From contig JAUNJG010000004.1 in assembly GCA_030533385.1 (NCBI GenBank), positions 1 to 64,000 on the forward strand: a stretch of 64,000 bases of DNA, given 5' to 3'. Positions within the stretch are counted from its first letter, which is position 1. Each line of letters begins with the position of its first letter. The position numbers were made by a program, and so were the translations under genes. This document shows positions 31,823 through 40,515 of this stretch, piece after piece. A model generated the notes under the pieces. That model searched no databases. It was not told the DNA's origin and saw only the letters and a list, made by a program, of their open reading frames with translations. The stretch comes from Eubacteriales bacterium (GTDB taxonomy: Bacteria > Bacillota > Clostridia > Lachnospirales > Lachnospiraceae).

Positions 31823-31853
31823 ACTTGACGTTGTGTGTCAAGTAGAATAAAAT
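31823..31853 (+). promoter_or_regulatory. promoter of the MerR gene with inverted repeat
   Basis: TTGACG (31825-31830) and TAAAAT (31848-31853) are 17 bases apart. The perfect 7-bp inverted repeat ACTTGAC/GTCAAGT (31823-31829 and 31837-31843) covers the -35 and spacer. It resembles the arms ACTTGA/TCAAGT at the MarR promoter near 50990. Confidence 0.72.
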
Positions 31854-31880
31854 ATTCGTGTCTGAAAGAAGAAAGATGCG

Positions 31881-31933
31881 TAGGCAGACGGGGGAAATTC
31901 ATTCCCTCAGGCGTGTTCGGATACTGTCCGTTC
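31881..31933 (+). repeat. dispersed palindromic repeat, copy C
   Basis: TAGGCAGACGGGGG is followed by TCAGGCGTGTTCGGATAC (31907-31924), as in copy A, but the right arm is decayed (TGTCCGTTCATC). It lies in the leader between the MerR promoter and start codon. Confidence 0.82.
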
Positions 31934-31993
31934 ATCGGAGAAAAAGGCGCATCAGATGAGACACTATTCAGGAAAAGAGAGGTTTATGACAAA

Positions 31994-32809
31994 GTGAGAA
32001 AATATAAAATCGGGGAGATTTCTAAAATGCTTGGAATCAGTTCGGAGACCATTCGGAATTACGAAAAAAAGGGGCTGATTCACCCGTGTAAAGATGAATA
32101 TTCTAACTACCGTTATTTTGATATCATACAGCTAAACCAGATTTTAAACATTCAGAGGCTCCATCAATATGGATATTCTCTTCATGAGGTGGGAGATTTG
32201 CTGGAAGAGCCTTGCATGGAGAAGCGGGAGGCCTACCTGGAACAAAAAGAGATGGATTTGATCCGGGAGATTTATTATATGAATCTCAGGCTGGAGAGCC
32301 TGCGCACGACCATCTCCTCCATGGAGCAGGCAAGGCACGCAAAAACAGGATGCTTTTTCGGAGAGCGGCCCGCCCTGTACTACGTCAGCTACCAGAAGCA
32401 GTTTGATCTGATTTTGGACCAAAAGGTGCAGGAGGAGCTGGTCAGGTGGCTTCACCACGCAGACCTTCCGTTTATGTCTGGGAGAGCCTCCAGAGAGACG
32501 ATTCAGGCGGGGAAGCATGAATTTGAGTTCGGATTTTGCCTGGATAAGGCGACGGCGGAGTTCATGGGAATCAGAGAGAACGACGTGGTAAAGTATTACC
32601 AGTCTTGCCCGGCCATCATTTTTTATTATGAGGCAACTCCGGACAGCCAGATGAAGGAGGCGTCGGGAATGCTTCTTGATTTTCTGGAAAAGCATCAATT
32701 AAAAATAAAGGAAGAAAGTCTCTCCAGGGTAATTTTTGCCGATTGGAACCAGAATGATTACACAATTTCTCATCTTGTATGGGTTCCTTATGAGACTTTG
32801 AATAAATAA
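31994..32809 (+). CDS. MerR-family transcriptional regulator
   Basis: A 271-aa MerR regulator. The winged-helix domain is YKIGEISKMLGISSETIRNY with EKKGLIHPCKDEYSNYRYFD. A coiled-coil linker follows (about 75-120), and the C-terminal ~150 residues resemble a small-ligand-binding domain of the GyrI/BmrR kind (ALYYVSYQKQFDL, VIFYYEATPD). The GTG at 31994 is preferred because the frame upstream runs through a repeat and has no other good start. It very probably acts on the 19-bp-spacer promoter just downstream and so controls the MFS-M20-DUF554 genes. Confidence 0.88.
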   Translation: MRKYKIGEISKMLGISSETIRNYEKKGLIHPCKDEYSNYRYFDIIQLNQILNIQRLHQYGYSLHEVGDLLEEPCMEKREAYLEQKEMDLIREIYYMNLRLESLRTTISSMEQARHAKTGCFFGERPALYYVSYQKQFDLILDQKVQEELVRWLHHADLPFMSGRASRETIQAGKHEFEFGFCLDKATAEFMGIRENDVVKYYQSCPAIIFYYEATPDSQMKEASGMLLDFLEKHQLKIKEESLSRVIFADWNQNDYTISHLVWVPYETLNK

Positions 32810-32822
32810 TTTTTTTTATCTA

Positions 32823-32853
32823 TTGACTCTAAAGCTAATTGAAGGTTTATGAT
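32823..32853 (+). promoter_or_regulatory. MerR-type target promoter with 19-bp spacer
   Basis: TTGACT (32823-32828) and TATGAT (32848-32853) are separated by 19 bases rather than 17, and the spacer CTAAAGCTAATTGAAGG has imperfect dyad character. Over-long spacers are the hallmark of promoters untwisted by MerR-family activators. The MFS gene starts 50 bases downstream. Confidence 0.82.
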
Positions 32854-32902
32854 GAAGCTGTTTTAGAACAAATACAAAAGAATAAAGAATGGAGAAACGA
32901 TT

Positions 32903-34087
32903 ATGAAGTTAACAAAAAATCAATGGCTTGTATTTGTCGTTATCTGCTTCATCGGTACGTTTGCCAACCTTGACAAGAGTATGATTGGATTTACGGCAGA
33001 TAAGCTCATCAGTACTTACGGATTTACAAAAGCGCAGATGGGAAACCTTTCGTCGGTATTTTACGTCAGCTTTATTTTGGTGACGATTCCCGGCGGATGG
33101 CTGGTGGACCGGTTTGGATATAAGAAGTTCGTTGTATTATCCCTCGGAATACTGGCAATCTTTTCGTTCCTGTTTGGAAATGCCAGCAGCCTGGCAGCCA
33201 TCCTGTTTCTGCGGTTCATGGTTGGATTTGGACAGGCTGGATATACGAACGGAGCGCCGAAAATCATCAGTATGCACTACCAGAATGACCAGTGCGCAAA
33301 GGTGCAGTCTTTGGTTGTTGCCACGGCGGGAATCGGCGGCATTTTAGCCAGCACGGTGGGAGAGACCATCATCCAGAAAAACTGGCATAATGCTTACTAT
33401 TTCCTTGCCGCAGGTTATCTTATCGCCATGCTGGCGGTGATTTTCCTGATGAAGGAGAAAAAAGAGACTGCCACGGCCACGAAAAATGTGCAGCAGAAGG
33501 CAGGATTTTTTGATGCATGGAAGAACAAGAACACGTTGCTTCTTGCATTAGCGGTGTTGTTTAGCAACCTGGTGGGTGTTGCCCTGATGTTCTGGCTGCC
33601 AAACGTGCTTCGTGTCAATTTCGGAGTGGAAGACCAGATTGTGCTTTCTAAGATTATGGTGGTATTTTACATCATCATGACCATCGCCACAGCATCCAGC
33701 GGAACAGTCATCACGAAGTATTTTAAAGGAAAAGAGTTAAAGTTTATCTTTGTAACCTCTGTTATCACGGCAGCGTGCCTTCTTGTGTTCATCATGGCTC
33801 CTGTCTATTCTGTGGCTCTTGCGGCGCTGTATGTCTCCGTGTTCACGATGATGATGGCCTTTGCCGGACTGTTGGCCGTGCCATATCAGCTCGTGCCTGC
33901 TAACATTATCGGTGCATCCTTTGCGGTGCTGAACATCGGTGCGTTCGCCGGCGGAATTATTTCGCCGCAGTTGGTCAGCATGTTTGCACAAAAAGACAGC
34001 TATCTGTATTCATTCATCTGCCTTAGTGTGTGCATGATTATCTCAGGTGGTTGTGCTTTATTGGTAAAGAAGACAAAAGAAGCGTAA
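32903..34087 (+). CDS. MFS transporter
   Basis: A 394-aa major facilitator with twelve predicted helices. The loop 2-3 motif is GGWLVDRFGYKKFV (about 65-78), with GFGQAGYTNGAPKI after helix 4, resembling anion/carboxylate symporters. A loop rich in Lys and Thr near 190-205 separates the halves. It precedes an M20 amidohydrolase by 12 bases, so it may import the N-acyl compound that enzyme cleaves. It is under the MerR-type promoter. Confidence 0.9.
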   Translation: MKLTKNQWLVFVVICFIGTFANLDKSMIGFTADKLISTYGFTKAQMGNLSSVFYVSFILVTIPGGWLVDRFGYKKFVVLSLGILAIFSFLFGNASSLAAILFLRFMVGFGQAGYTNGAPKIISMHYQNDQCAKVQSLVVATAGIGGILASTVGETIIQKNWHNAYYFLAAGYLIAMLAVIFLMKEKKETATATKNVQQKAGFFDAWKNKNTLLLALAVLFSNLVGVALMFWLPNVLRVNFGVEDQIVLSKIMVVFYIIMTIATASSGTVITKYFKGKELKFIFVTSVITAACLLVFIMAPVYSVALAALYVSVFTMMMAFAGLLAVPYQLVPANIIGASFAVLNIGAFAGGIISPQLVSMFAQKDSYLYSFICLSVCMIISGGCALLVKKTKEA

Positions 34088-34099
34088 GGAGGAATCATA

Positions 34100-35266
34100 A
34101 TGAAAGAGTGGTTTGATAAAATACCTGTAAAAGAAATGATAGAGTGGAGAAGACATATTCATCAAAATCCTGAGTTGTCTTTTAAAGAATATAAGACATC
34201 AGAGTTTGTCAAAGAAAAGCTTCGCTCTTTTGGAAATATAGAAATAGTGGAACCGGCAGGCACAAGCGTGCTGGGTATCTTAAAAGGAGATTTTGAAGGA
34301 AAGACCATTTTGCTCCGGGCTGACATGGACGCTCTGCCAATGCAGGAGGAGAGCGATGTTCCATATCGTTCTGCCTGTGAAAATGTGGCGCACACTTGCG
34401 GACATGATGTCCACACTGCCATGCTTTTGGCTACAGCGAAGGTTCTCTCAGAGATGAAAGACCAGCTGCACGGAACGGTAAAATTTATCTTCCAGCATGC
34501 TGAGGAACTGAATCCGGGCGGTGCAAACGACATCGTAAAAAGCGGCGTTTTAGATGACGTCGATGCGGTGATTGGTCTTCATGTCATCACCAATCTGGAA
34601 GCCGGAAGCATTCATGTTCATCTGGATGGACCGTCTACTACCGCAGTAGATGCCTTCAGCCTGAACATCCAGGGAAAAGGAAGCCATGGTTCCATGCCGC
34701 AAAACGGAATTGACCCGATTATTGTGGGTGCGGATATCATCAACGGATTGCAGAAGATTGTCTCCCGATATGTAACGCCGGGAGAGCTGACCGTCATCAC
34801 AGTCGGAGAGTTTAAGGCGGGAGATGCGCCGAACATCATTCCGGATAAAGCGTACATGAGCGCTTCTATCCGCACGGTAAATGAGGAGACGAGGCAGAAG
34901 GTGGCACAGAGGATCCGCGATGTCATAGATAAAACCTGCCAGATTTACGGAGCGACCTACGATTTGGATTATACATTCTCCTACCCGGCGGTGATCAATG
35001 ACAAAGACGTTTCCAAGCTGGTGATGGACAGTGCAAAAGAAGTGCTGGGAGAGGACAAGGTAGCAGAGATTTCTCTGACGAGCGCCAGCGAGGACTTTGC
35101 CTACTACCGCCAGATTGCGCCGGTTTCCTTCGTACAGCTCGGCGGCGGAACTGCCGAGGACGGATGCGGCTACGCAAATCATCATCCTAAATTCGCAATA
35201 AAAGAAGAAGCGATGGAAGCCGGTGTAAAAACCGAAGTACAGAGCGTATTAAACTTTTTAAAATAG
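34100..35266 (+). CDS. M20-family amidohydrolase (N-acyl amino acid/hippurate hydrolase-like)
   Basis: A 388-aa dinuclear-metal amidohydrolase of the M20D/aminoacylase-like group. Metal ligands and catalytic residues are in CGHDVHTAM (about 93-101) and QHAEELNPGGA (about 134-144). HPKFAIKEE near the end is the final ligand region. The dimerisation insert carries GKGSHGSMPQNG. Such enzymes remove acyl groups from amino acids or related amides. AAGGAGG precedes the ATG. It is the second gene of the MerR-controlled group. Confidence 0.92.
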   Translation: MKEWFDKIPVKEMIEWRRHIHQNPELSFKEYKTSEFVKEKLRSFGNIEIVEPAGTSVLGILKGDFEGKTILLRADMDALPMQEESDVPYRSACENVAHTCGHDVHTAMLLATAKVLSEMKDQLHGTVKFIFQHAEELNPGGANDIVKSGVLDDVDAVIGLHVITNLEAGSIHVHLDGPSTTAVDAFSLNIQGKGSHGSMPQNGIDPIIVGADIINGLQKIVSRYVTPGELTVITVGEFKAGDAPNIIPDKAYMSASIRTVNEETRQKVAQRIRDVIDKTCQIYGATYDLDYTFSYPAVINDKDVSKLVMDSAKEVLGEDKVAEISLTSASEDFAYYRQIAPVSFVQLGGGTAEDGCGYANHHPKFAIKEEAMEAGVKTEVQSVLNFLK

Positions 35267-35379
35267 GACGATAGTTTTATCCAAGAGGCAGGAGAAAAGG
35301 ACATCGGAAGACCGGGAGAGAAGCAAGTAATAAATAGAAGAAAACGAGATAAAAAAGTAAGATGGAAAGAGGATAGTGC

Positions 35380-36072
35380 ATGATATATATTTTTTTGAAT
35401 ATGGTTGGAATTGAAGTCGGGGGACTTCTCAGTCGATTGGCAAAGAAGTTTATTTCGGACAGGCAGATTGCCGGCGTGTTGATTATTGCGAATCTTTGTA
35501 TCGCAGTAGTTGGAATCCAGGGGGCGATTACGACAGAGAATGCGGCGTTGATGATTATCAGCTGTGTGCTTGGTACTCTGGTTGGAGTGGGTGTTGACCT
35601 GGATGAGAAGTTTAACCGCTTTGGAGAGTTCCTGAAATCTAAATTCAAAAATGCAGATGGAAACTTTGTGAAAGGTTTTATCACGGTTTTCATGATTCAG
35701 TGTGTCGGTTCCATGGCAATCGTCGGTCCTTTGGATATCAGACTGAAGGGTGATGCCTCTATTTTGACTTTTAAAATTGTTTTGGATACTTGTAGCTCTT
35801 TGATTTACGGCGCAGTGTACGGGCCAAGCGTCATGCTGTCCGGGCCTTTCGTTTTCATATATGAGACGATTATTTTCCTTCTGGCAGGTGCGATTCATCC
35901 ATTTTTGACGGAGGCCGTGATTAATGAAATTTCAGCCATCGGCTCTCTGCTCATTTTTGGCATGTCTTTGGATCTGCTGGATATCCTGCATCTGAAAGTT
36001 GCGAACTACTTGCCGGCGCTGTTGGGACCGATTGTGTATCACCTCATTCTCACAGCGGTCGGAGCGGCGTAA
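35380..36072 (+). CDS. DUF554-family membrane protein
   Basis: A 230-aa integral membrane protein with about seven hydrophobic segments. Family features include GTLVGVGVDLDEKFNRFGEF (about 65-84) and ITVFMIQCVGSMAIVGPLD. DUF554 members are widespread in Firmicutes and may be transporters, with no settled function. It lies 113 bases after the M20 gene and ends at a strong terminator, so it is probably the last gene of the MerR-controlled set. Confidence 0.9.
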   Translation: MIYIFLNMVGIEVGGLLSRLAKKFISDRQIAGVLIIANLCIAVVGIQGAITTENAALMIISCVLGTLVGVGVDLDEKFNRFGEFLKSKFKNADGNFVKGFITVFMIQCVGSMAIVGPLDIRLKGDASILTFKIVLDTCSSLIYGAVYGPSVMLSGPFVFIYETIIFLLAGAIHPFLTEAVINEISAIGSLLIFGMSLDLLDILHLKVANYLPALLGPIVYHLILTAVGAA

Positions 36073-36120
36073 GAGGTTCCTTGTATTTGACAAATAGGTG
36101 GTTTCGTGTCACAATAATTT

Positions 36121-36155
36121 GAGCGGTAATCCTTCGGGATTACGGCTCATTTTTT
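36121..36155 (+). terminator. terminator after the DUF554 gene
   Basis: GAGCGGTAATCC pairs with GGATTACGGCTC around TTCG, with one mismatch, followed by ATTTTTT. Confidence 0.9.
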
Positions 36156-36214
36156 CCGTGTAGAAAAAAATAAATGAAGAAAAGTGATTGCAGGAAATAG
36201 AGAGGATAAGAACC

Positions 36215-36493
36215 ATGATTCGTAAGCATGTAGTCGTTCGGGGAAGGGTGCAGGGAGTAGGATTTCGATATGTGACGGCGTCCATCGCCGCTAAATATAA
36301 AGTGACCGGATGGGTCAGAAACTGCTTCGACGGCAGTGTGGAACTGGAAGCCCAGGGAGCAGAACACCGGGTGGAGATGTTTTTGCAGGAAGTGTCCGCC
36401 GGAAACCGTTTTGCGAGGGTGGACTCCTTTGAGGTGACGGACATTCCCCTGGTCAGCGCTGTGAAAGAAAAGCATTTCCGGGTGACATATTGA
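36215..36493 (+). CDS. acyP: acylphosphatase
   Basis: A 92-aa acylphosphatase that hydrolyses acyl phosphates such as carbamoyl or 1,3-bisphosphoglycerate. The signature VVVRGRVQGVGFRYV (6-20) holds the catalytic Arg, and GWVRNCFDGSVELEAQG follows with the catalytic Asn. Length is normal. The ATG at 36215 has AGAGGA upstream; a TTG at 36188 is unlikely. mutS2 follows 19 bases later. Confidence 0.94.
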   Translation: MIRKHVVVRGRVQGVGFRYVTASIAAKYKVTGWVRNCFDGSVELEAQGAEHRVEMFLQEVSAGNRFARVDSFEVTDIPLVSAVKEKHFRVTY

Positions 36494-36512
36494 GAGAGGA
36501 AGGAATAAAAAA

Positions 36513-38885
36513 ATGAACCAACGAGCGTTATCAATTCTGGAATATGACAAAATCATTTCCAGGCTGGAGACTTTTGCGTCTTCTCCGATGGGAAAAAAGA
36601 AATGTGCGGCCTTGCTGCCCTCCGCAGATTATGAGGAGATTTTGCATGCCCAGGAGGAGACGAGAGATGCGTTAAGCCGGGTGTATAAAAACGGCCCGCT
36701 GTCTTTTCAGGGACTGGCAGACATCCGGCCTCATCTGCGGCTGCTGGAAATAGAATCTGCGCTGACGGCGGGAGAGCTGCTGGACATTGCCAGACTGCTG
36801 GCGGTGACAGCTCAGGTGAAAGAATATGGAGAGACGGAGGATGAGGACATCAGCTTTGACAGCCTTCATCCTTATTTTGATATGCTGGAGCCGCTGGAGT
36901 TTCTTCACAGGAGAATCACTTCCTGCATCTTGTCCGCCGATGAGATCAGTGATGATGCTTCTGCTGCACTGCGGGATATCAGGAAGGAAATCAAGCAGAC
37001 CAACATCGCCATCCATAATAAGCTGGCCTCCATCATCAATGCCCAGAATAACCGGACGGTGCTTCAGGACGCTCTGATTACCATGCGAAACGGGCGGTAC
37101 TGTGTGCCGGTGAAGGCAGAATATAAAAATTCTTTCAAGGGGATGATTCACGATCAGTCCGCCTCCGGCTCCACGCTGTTCATCGAGCCGATGGCGGTTG
37201 TGCAGCTTAATAATAAAATCAAGGAGCTGGACATACAGGAACAGGTGGAAATCGAAAAGATTTTGCAGCAGTTGAGCAGTCAGGCGGCGGGATGTACCAG
37301 AGACTTGCAGGAAAATCAAGATATATTGACAAAGTTAGATTTTATTTTTGCCAAGGCAAAATTTGCAAAATCTTATCAGGGGTCGGAGCCTCTGTTTAAC
37401 ACCGATGGTATTTTGGACATCAAACAGGCGAGACATCCCCTGTTGGATCCGACCAAGGTGGTTCCGGTGCATATTTATATCGGGGAGGAGTTTCAGATGC
37501 TTCTTTTGACCGGGCCGAACACCGGCGGTAAAACCGTCTCACTAAAGACGGCGGGACTGTTTCAGCTCATGGGACAGGCGGGACTCCATATCCCGGCCTT
37601 TGAAGGTTCCCGGCTGGCGGTGTTTTCCGATATCTTTGCCGATATCGGCGATGAGCAGAGTATAGAGATGAACCTGAGTACTTTTTCTTCCCACATGACC
37701 AATATCATCGGGATTTTGAAGGAGGCGCAGCCTGATTCCCTTGTGCTGCTGGATGAGCTTTGCGGCGGAACGGATCCGACGGAGGGGGCGGCTCTTGCCA
37801 TTTCCATTCTGGATGATTTGCACACCGCCGGCATCCGAACCATCGCCACCACCCATTATTCCGAGCTGAAAATGTACGCCATGGAGACGGACGGGGTGGA
37901 AAACGGATGCTGCGAGTTTGACCTTGAGACGTTGTCGCCGACCTACCGTCTGCTCATCGGGATTCCGGGAAAGAGCAATGCCTTCGCCATTTCCAGGAGG
38001 CTGGGATTGCCGGAGTACATCATTGATCAGGCACACTCCCAGATTGACGCCACCGCCATTGATTTTGAGACCATGCTATCAGAATTGGAAAAAAATAAGG
38101 CGGAGATTGAGCGGGAACAGGCAGAGCTTTATCAAACCCGGCAGGAAATCGAGAGTCTGAAAAACCAGTTAAAGGAGCGGCAAGACGACATCAAAGAAAA
38201 GCGGGCGGAGCTGCTCAGACAGGCCAGGGAGGAAGCGCACAACATTCTCACGGAGGCCAAGGAAGTGGCAGATGCTTCCATCAAGAAATACAATGCCTGG
38301 GCAAAGCATCCGGGACAGGATAACACGAAAAAAATGGAGGCTCAGAGAAGTAATCTTCGGGGGCGGATGTCCAAGCTGGAAAAGCAGCTGGCCTACAAGA
38401 CAAAAAAAGCGAAAAATGTGCGAAGTCCCGAAGATTTCAAGGTGGGGGATGCGGTGTTCGTCACCACCCTTTCTTTGAAGGGGACGGTGCAGTCCGCCGC
38501 CAACAAAAACGGAGATTTGGTGATTCAGATGGGATTTCTAAGTTCCACCGTCAACTACAAAAATCTGGAGCTTTTGGACAAAGAAAAAGAGAAGCCGCAG
38601 GATAAGCCGAAGGATCGCTACAGCATCAACAAGGCAGCCACCATCTCGCCGGAAATCAATCTTCTTGGTCACACCGTGGACGAGGCCGTCGCCAAGCTGG
38701 AAAAATATCTGGATGACGCCATGATTGCGGGGCTTTCCTCCGTTCGAGTGGTACACGGCAAGGGAACGGGAGCACTTCGCAAGGGGATTCACGAGTATTT
38801 GCGCCGCCAGAAGTTTGTCAAGTCGTATCAGCTCGCCGAGTTCGGGGAGGGAGACGCCGGAGTGACGGTGGTGACGTTTCGGTAA
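36513..38885 (+). CDS. mutS2: MutS2 family ATPase with Smr domain
   Basis: A 790-aa MutS2. The MutS core and clamp helices occupy the first half. Walker A is GPNTGGKTVSLKT (about 331-343), Walker B is LLDELCGGTDPTEGAAL (about 411-427). A long charged coiled coil spans about 510-620, then a KOW-like segment (FKVGDAVFVTTLSLKGTVQS) and the C-terminal Smr domain with VVHGKGTGALR. The Smr start reads INLLGHTVDEA, so the acidic LDLR motif of nucleolytic Smr domains is absent, a variation common in Clostridia. MutS2 splits collided ribosomes and suppresses recombination in other Firmicutes. Confidence 0.96.
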   Translation: MNQRALSILEYDKIISRLETFASSPMGKKKCAALLPSADYEEILHAQEETRDALSRVYKNGPLSFQGLADIRPHLRLLEIESALTAGELLDIARLLAVTAQVKEYGETEDEDISFDSLHPYFDMLEPLEFLHRRITSCILSADEISDDASAALRDIRKEIKQTNIAIHNKLASIINAQNNRTVLQDALITMRNGRYCVPVKAEYKNSFKGMIHDQSASGSTLFIEPMAVVQLNNKIKELDIQEQVEIEKILQQLSSQAAGCTRDLQENQDILTKLDFIFAKAKFAKSYQGSEPLFNTDGILDIKQARHPLLDPTKVVPVHIYIGEEFQMLLLTGPNTGGKTVSLKTAGLFQLMGQAGLHIPAFEGSRLAVFSDIFADIGDEQSIEMNLSTFSSHMTNIIGILKEAQPDSLVLLDELCGGTDPTEGAALAISILDDLHTAGIRTIATTHYSELKMYAMETDGVENGCCEFDLETLSPTYRLLIGIPGKSNAFAISRRLGLPEYIIDQAHSQIDATAIDFETMLSELEKNKAEIEREQAELYQTRQEIESLKNQLKERQDDIKEKRAELLRQAREEAHNILTEAKEVADASIKKYNAWAKHPGQDNTKKMEAQRSNLRGRMSKLEKQLAYKTKKAKNVRSPEDFKVGDAVFVTTLSLKGTVQSAANKNGDLVIQMGFLSSTVNYKNLELLDKEKEKPQDKPKDRYSINKAATISPEINLLGHTVDEAVAKLEKYLDDAMIAGLSSVRVVHGKGTGALRKGIHEYLRRQKFVKSYQLAEFGEGDAGVTVVTFR

Positions 38886-38984
38886 AAGTGATGGCAGTGT
38901 CTGAATCAACGTGAAGAGGAGACGGATTGCCAGGACTTGATTATCCGAATGATTGTAACGGGGAGTTTGATGGGAGGAAGAAAT

Positions 38985-40415
38985 ATGAAGAAAAGAAGTC
39001 AGAGGAAATGGAAATGTTGCACAATATTATGTATATTGCTGCTTTTTTTGGCAGTTGGTTTTGGGGTGGATACGAGGCAGGCCGCAGCGGCGTCTCCCTA
39101 TAAAAAGAATGGACGTCTTTCGGTGAAAAAAGGGAAGATAGTGAATAAAAAGGGGCGTCCTTTTGTGATACAGGGGGTGTCCACCCACGGTTTGTCCTGG
39201 TTTCCGGAGTATGTTAACAAGAGGGCATTTTTGACGCTGCGAAACCAGTGGAAAGTCAACACCATCCGTCTTGCCCTGTACACTGCGGAGTACAATGGCT
39301 ATTGCAGCGGAGGAAACAAAAAAGAGTTGGAGCAGCTCATTGATAAGGGAGTGCGGTATGCTACCGATCTGGGTATGTATGTCATCATCGACTGGCATAT
39401 TTTAAGCGACGGCAATCCGCTGACCCACAAAAAAGAGGCGAAGAAATTTTTTCGGAAGATGGCGAAAAAATATAAAAATTACGGAAACGTCATGTATGAG
39501 ATCTGCAATGAGCCAAACGGAGGGGGAGGCTCGTGGAAAAACATCAAAAAATATGCAAAACCGGTCATAAAAACCATAAGGAAGGTAAACAAAAAGGCCA
39601 TTGTCATCGTGGGGACGCCCACCTGGTCTCAGGAGATTGACAAGCCGCAAAATGACCCGATAACGGGGTATAAAAACGTGGCTTATTCCTTCCATTTTTA
39701 TGCCGGAACCCACAAGGCGGATTTGAGGTCAAGGCTGAAAACGGCGGCAAAGAACGGGGTACCCGTCATAGTGACGGAGTTTGGAATCTGTGATGCATCG
39801 GGCAATGGAAATATGAATCCGAAGGAGGGAAACCTCTGGATGCGTCTGTTGAATCAATATAAAATCGGACGGGTTTGCTGGAGTCTGGCCAACAAGGCAG
39901 AATCGGCATCTTTGTTAAAAAGTTCCTGCAAAAAGACCGGAGGATGGAGAACGCAGGATCTGTCGGCCTCGGGCAAGTGGCTGCGGCAGGCTTACACCAA
40001 AAAGAAAAATGGGGTAAATGAGGACGATACGTTGTACGAGGATGAGGAGGAGAATACGGAGAACCCATCCCAGGAGACGGAACAGGAGTACGGAGAACCC
40101 CATGTGACGGGGCAGGCGGAGAAGGTGAACAGCTGGGGAAGTGATGGCGACTGGCACAACCAGTATAAGATTCTTCTCCGAAATGACGGCACGGCTTCCG
40201 CCAAAGGGTGGAAAGTGGTTCTTCAGATGAAGGAAGCCGCCTCTTTGGAAAATAGCTGGAATGGAACGTTTCAATGCAGCGGCCGCACCGTAACCATAGA
40301 CCCGGCGGATTATAATCAAAAGATAGAAGCCGGCGGCGTCATAGAAATAGGATGCATCATCATAAGTGCGGCGCCTCAGGAAATTTTGTCCGTGGAGGCG
40401 ACCCCTCTCAATTAA
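38985..40415 (+). CDS. secreted GH5 cellulase with C-terminal CBM2-like domain
   Basis: A 476-aa exported endoglucanase. A basic N-terminus and hydrophobic segment (about 11-25) form a signal peptide, probably cut near RQAAAA. The GH5 barrel spans about 40-345, with acid/base Glu176 in ICNEPNG and nucleophile Glu265 in VTEFGICD. A linker rich in Glu and Thr (about 350-375) leads to a ~95-residue CBM2-like domain beginning VNSWGSDGDWHNQYKI. It would cleave beta-1,4-glucan outside the cell. The ATG at 38985 follows GGGAGG. It stands alone, with no scaffold or dockerin module seen. Confidence 0.93.
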   Translation: MKKRSQRKWKCCTILCILLLFLAVGFGVDTRQAAAASPYKKNGRLSVKKGKIVNKKGRPFVIQGVSTHGLSWFPEYVNKRAFLTLRNQWKVNTIRLALYTAEYNGYCSGGNKKELEQLIDKGVRYATDLGMYVIIDWHILSDGNPLTHKKEAKKFFRKMAKKYKNYGNVMYEICNEPNGGGGSWKNIKKYAKPVIKTIRKVNKKAIVIVGTPTWSQEIDKPQNDPITGYKNVAYSFHFYAGTHKADLRSRLKTAAKNGVPVIVTEFGICDASGNGNMNPKEGNLWMRLLNQYKIGRVCWSLANKAESASLLKSSCKKTGGWRTQDLSASGKWLRQAYTKKKNGVNEDDTLYEDEEENTENPSQETEQEYGEPHVTGQAEKVNSWGSDGDWHNQYKILLRNDGTASAKGWKVVLQMKEAASLENSWNGTFQCSGRTVTIDPADYNQKIEAGGVIEIGCIIISAAPQEILSVEATPLN

Positions 40416-40477
40416 ATTATTTTTATTTTATTTAACCCAATGATTTCAAACATTTTTGCCCGTCAGGCGGAAAGAAG

Positions 40478-40515
40478 AAAGCGGATGCAGGTGTTAGCCT
40501 GTCATCCGCTTTTTG
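40478..40515. terminator. shared terminator of the cellulase and ABC operons
   Basis: AAAGCGGATGCAGG pairs with CCTGTCATCCGCTTT (one bulge), with T-runs on both sides. On the minus strand the hairpin starts inside the last codons of the ABC permease gene, so its stop codon lies in the loop. Confidence 0.85.

Noticed and set aside
31835..31993. N-terminal extension of the MerR protein
   Set aside because: The extension is read through a dispersed repeat in the leader and overlaps the promoter region; the GTG at 31994 gives the normal family start.
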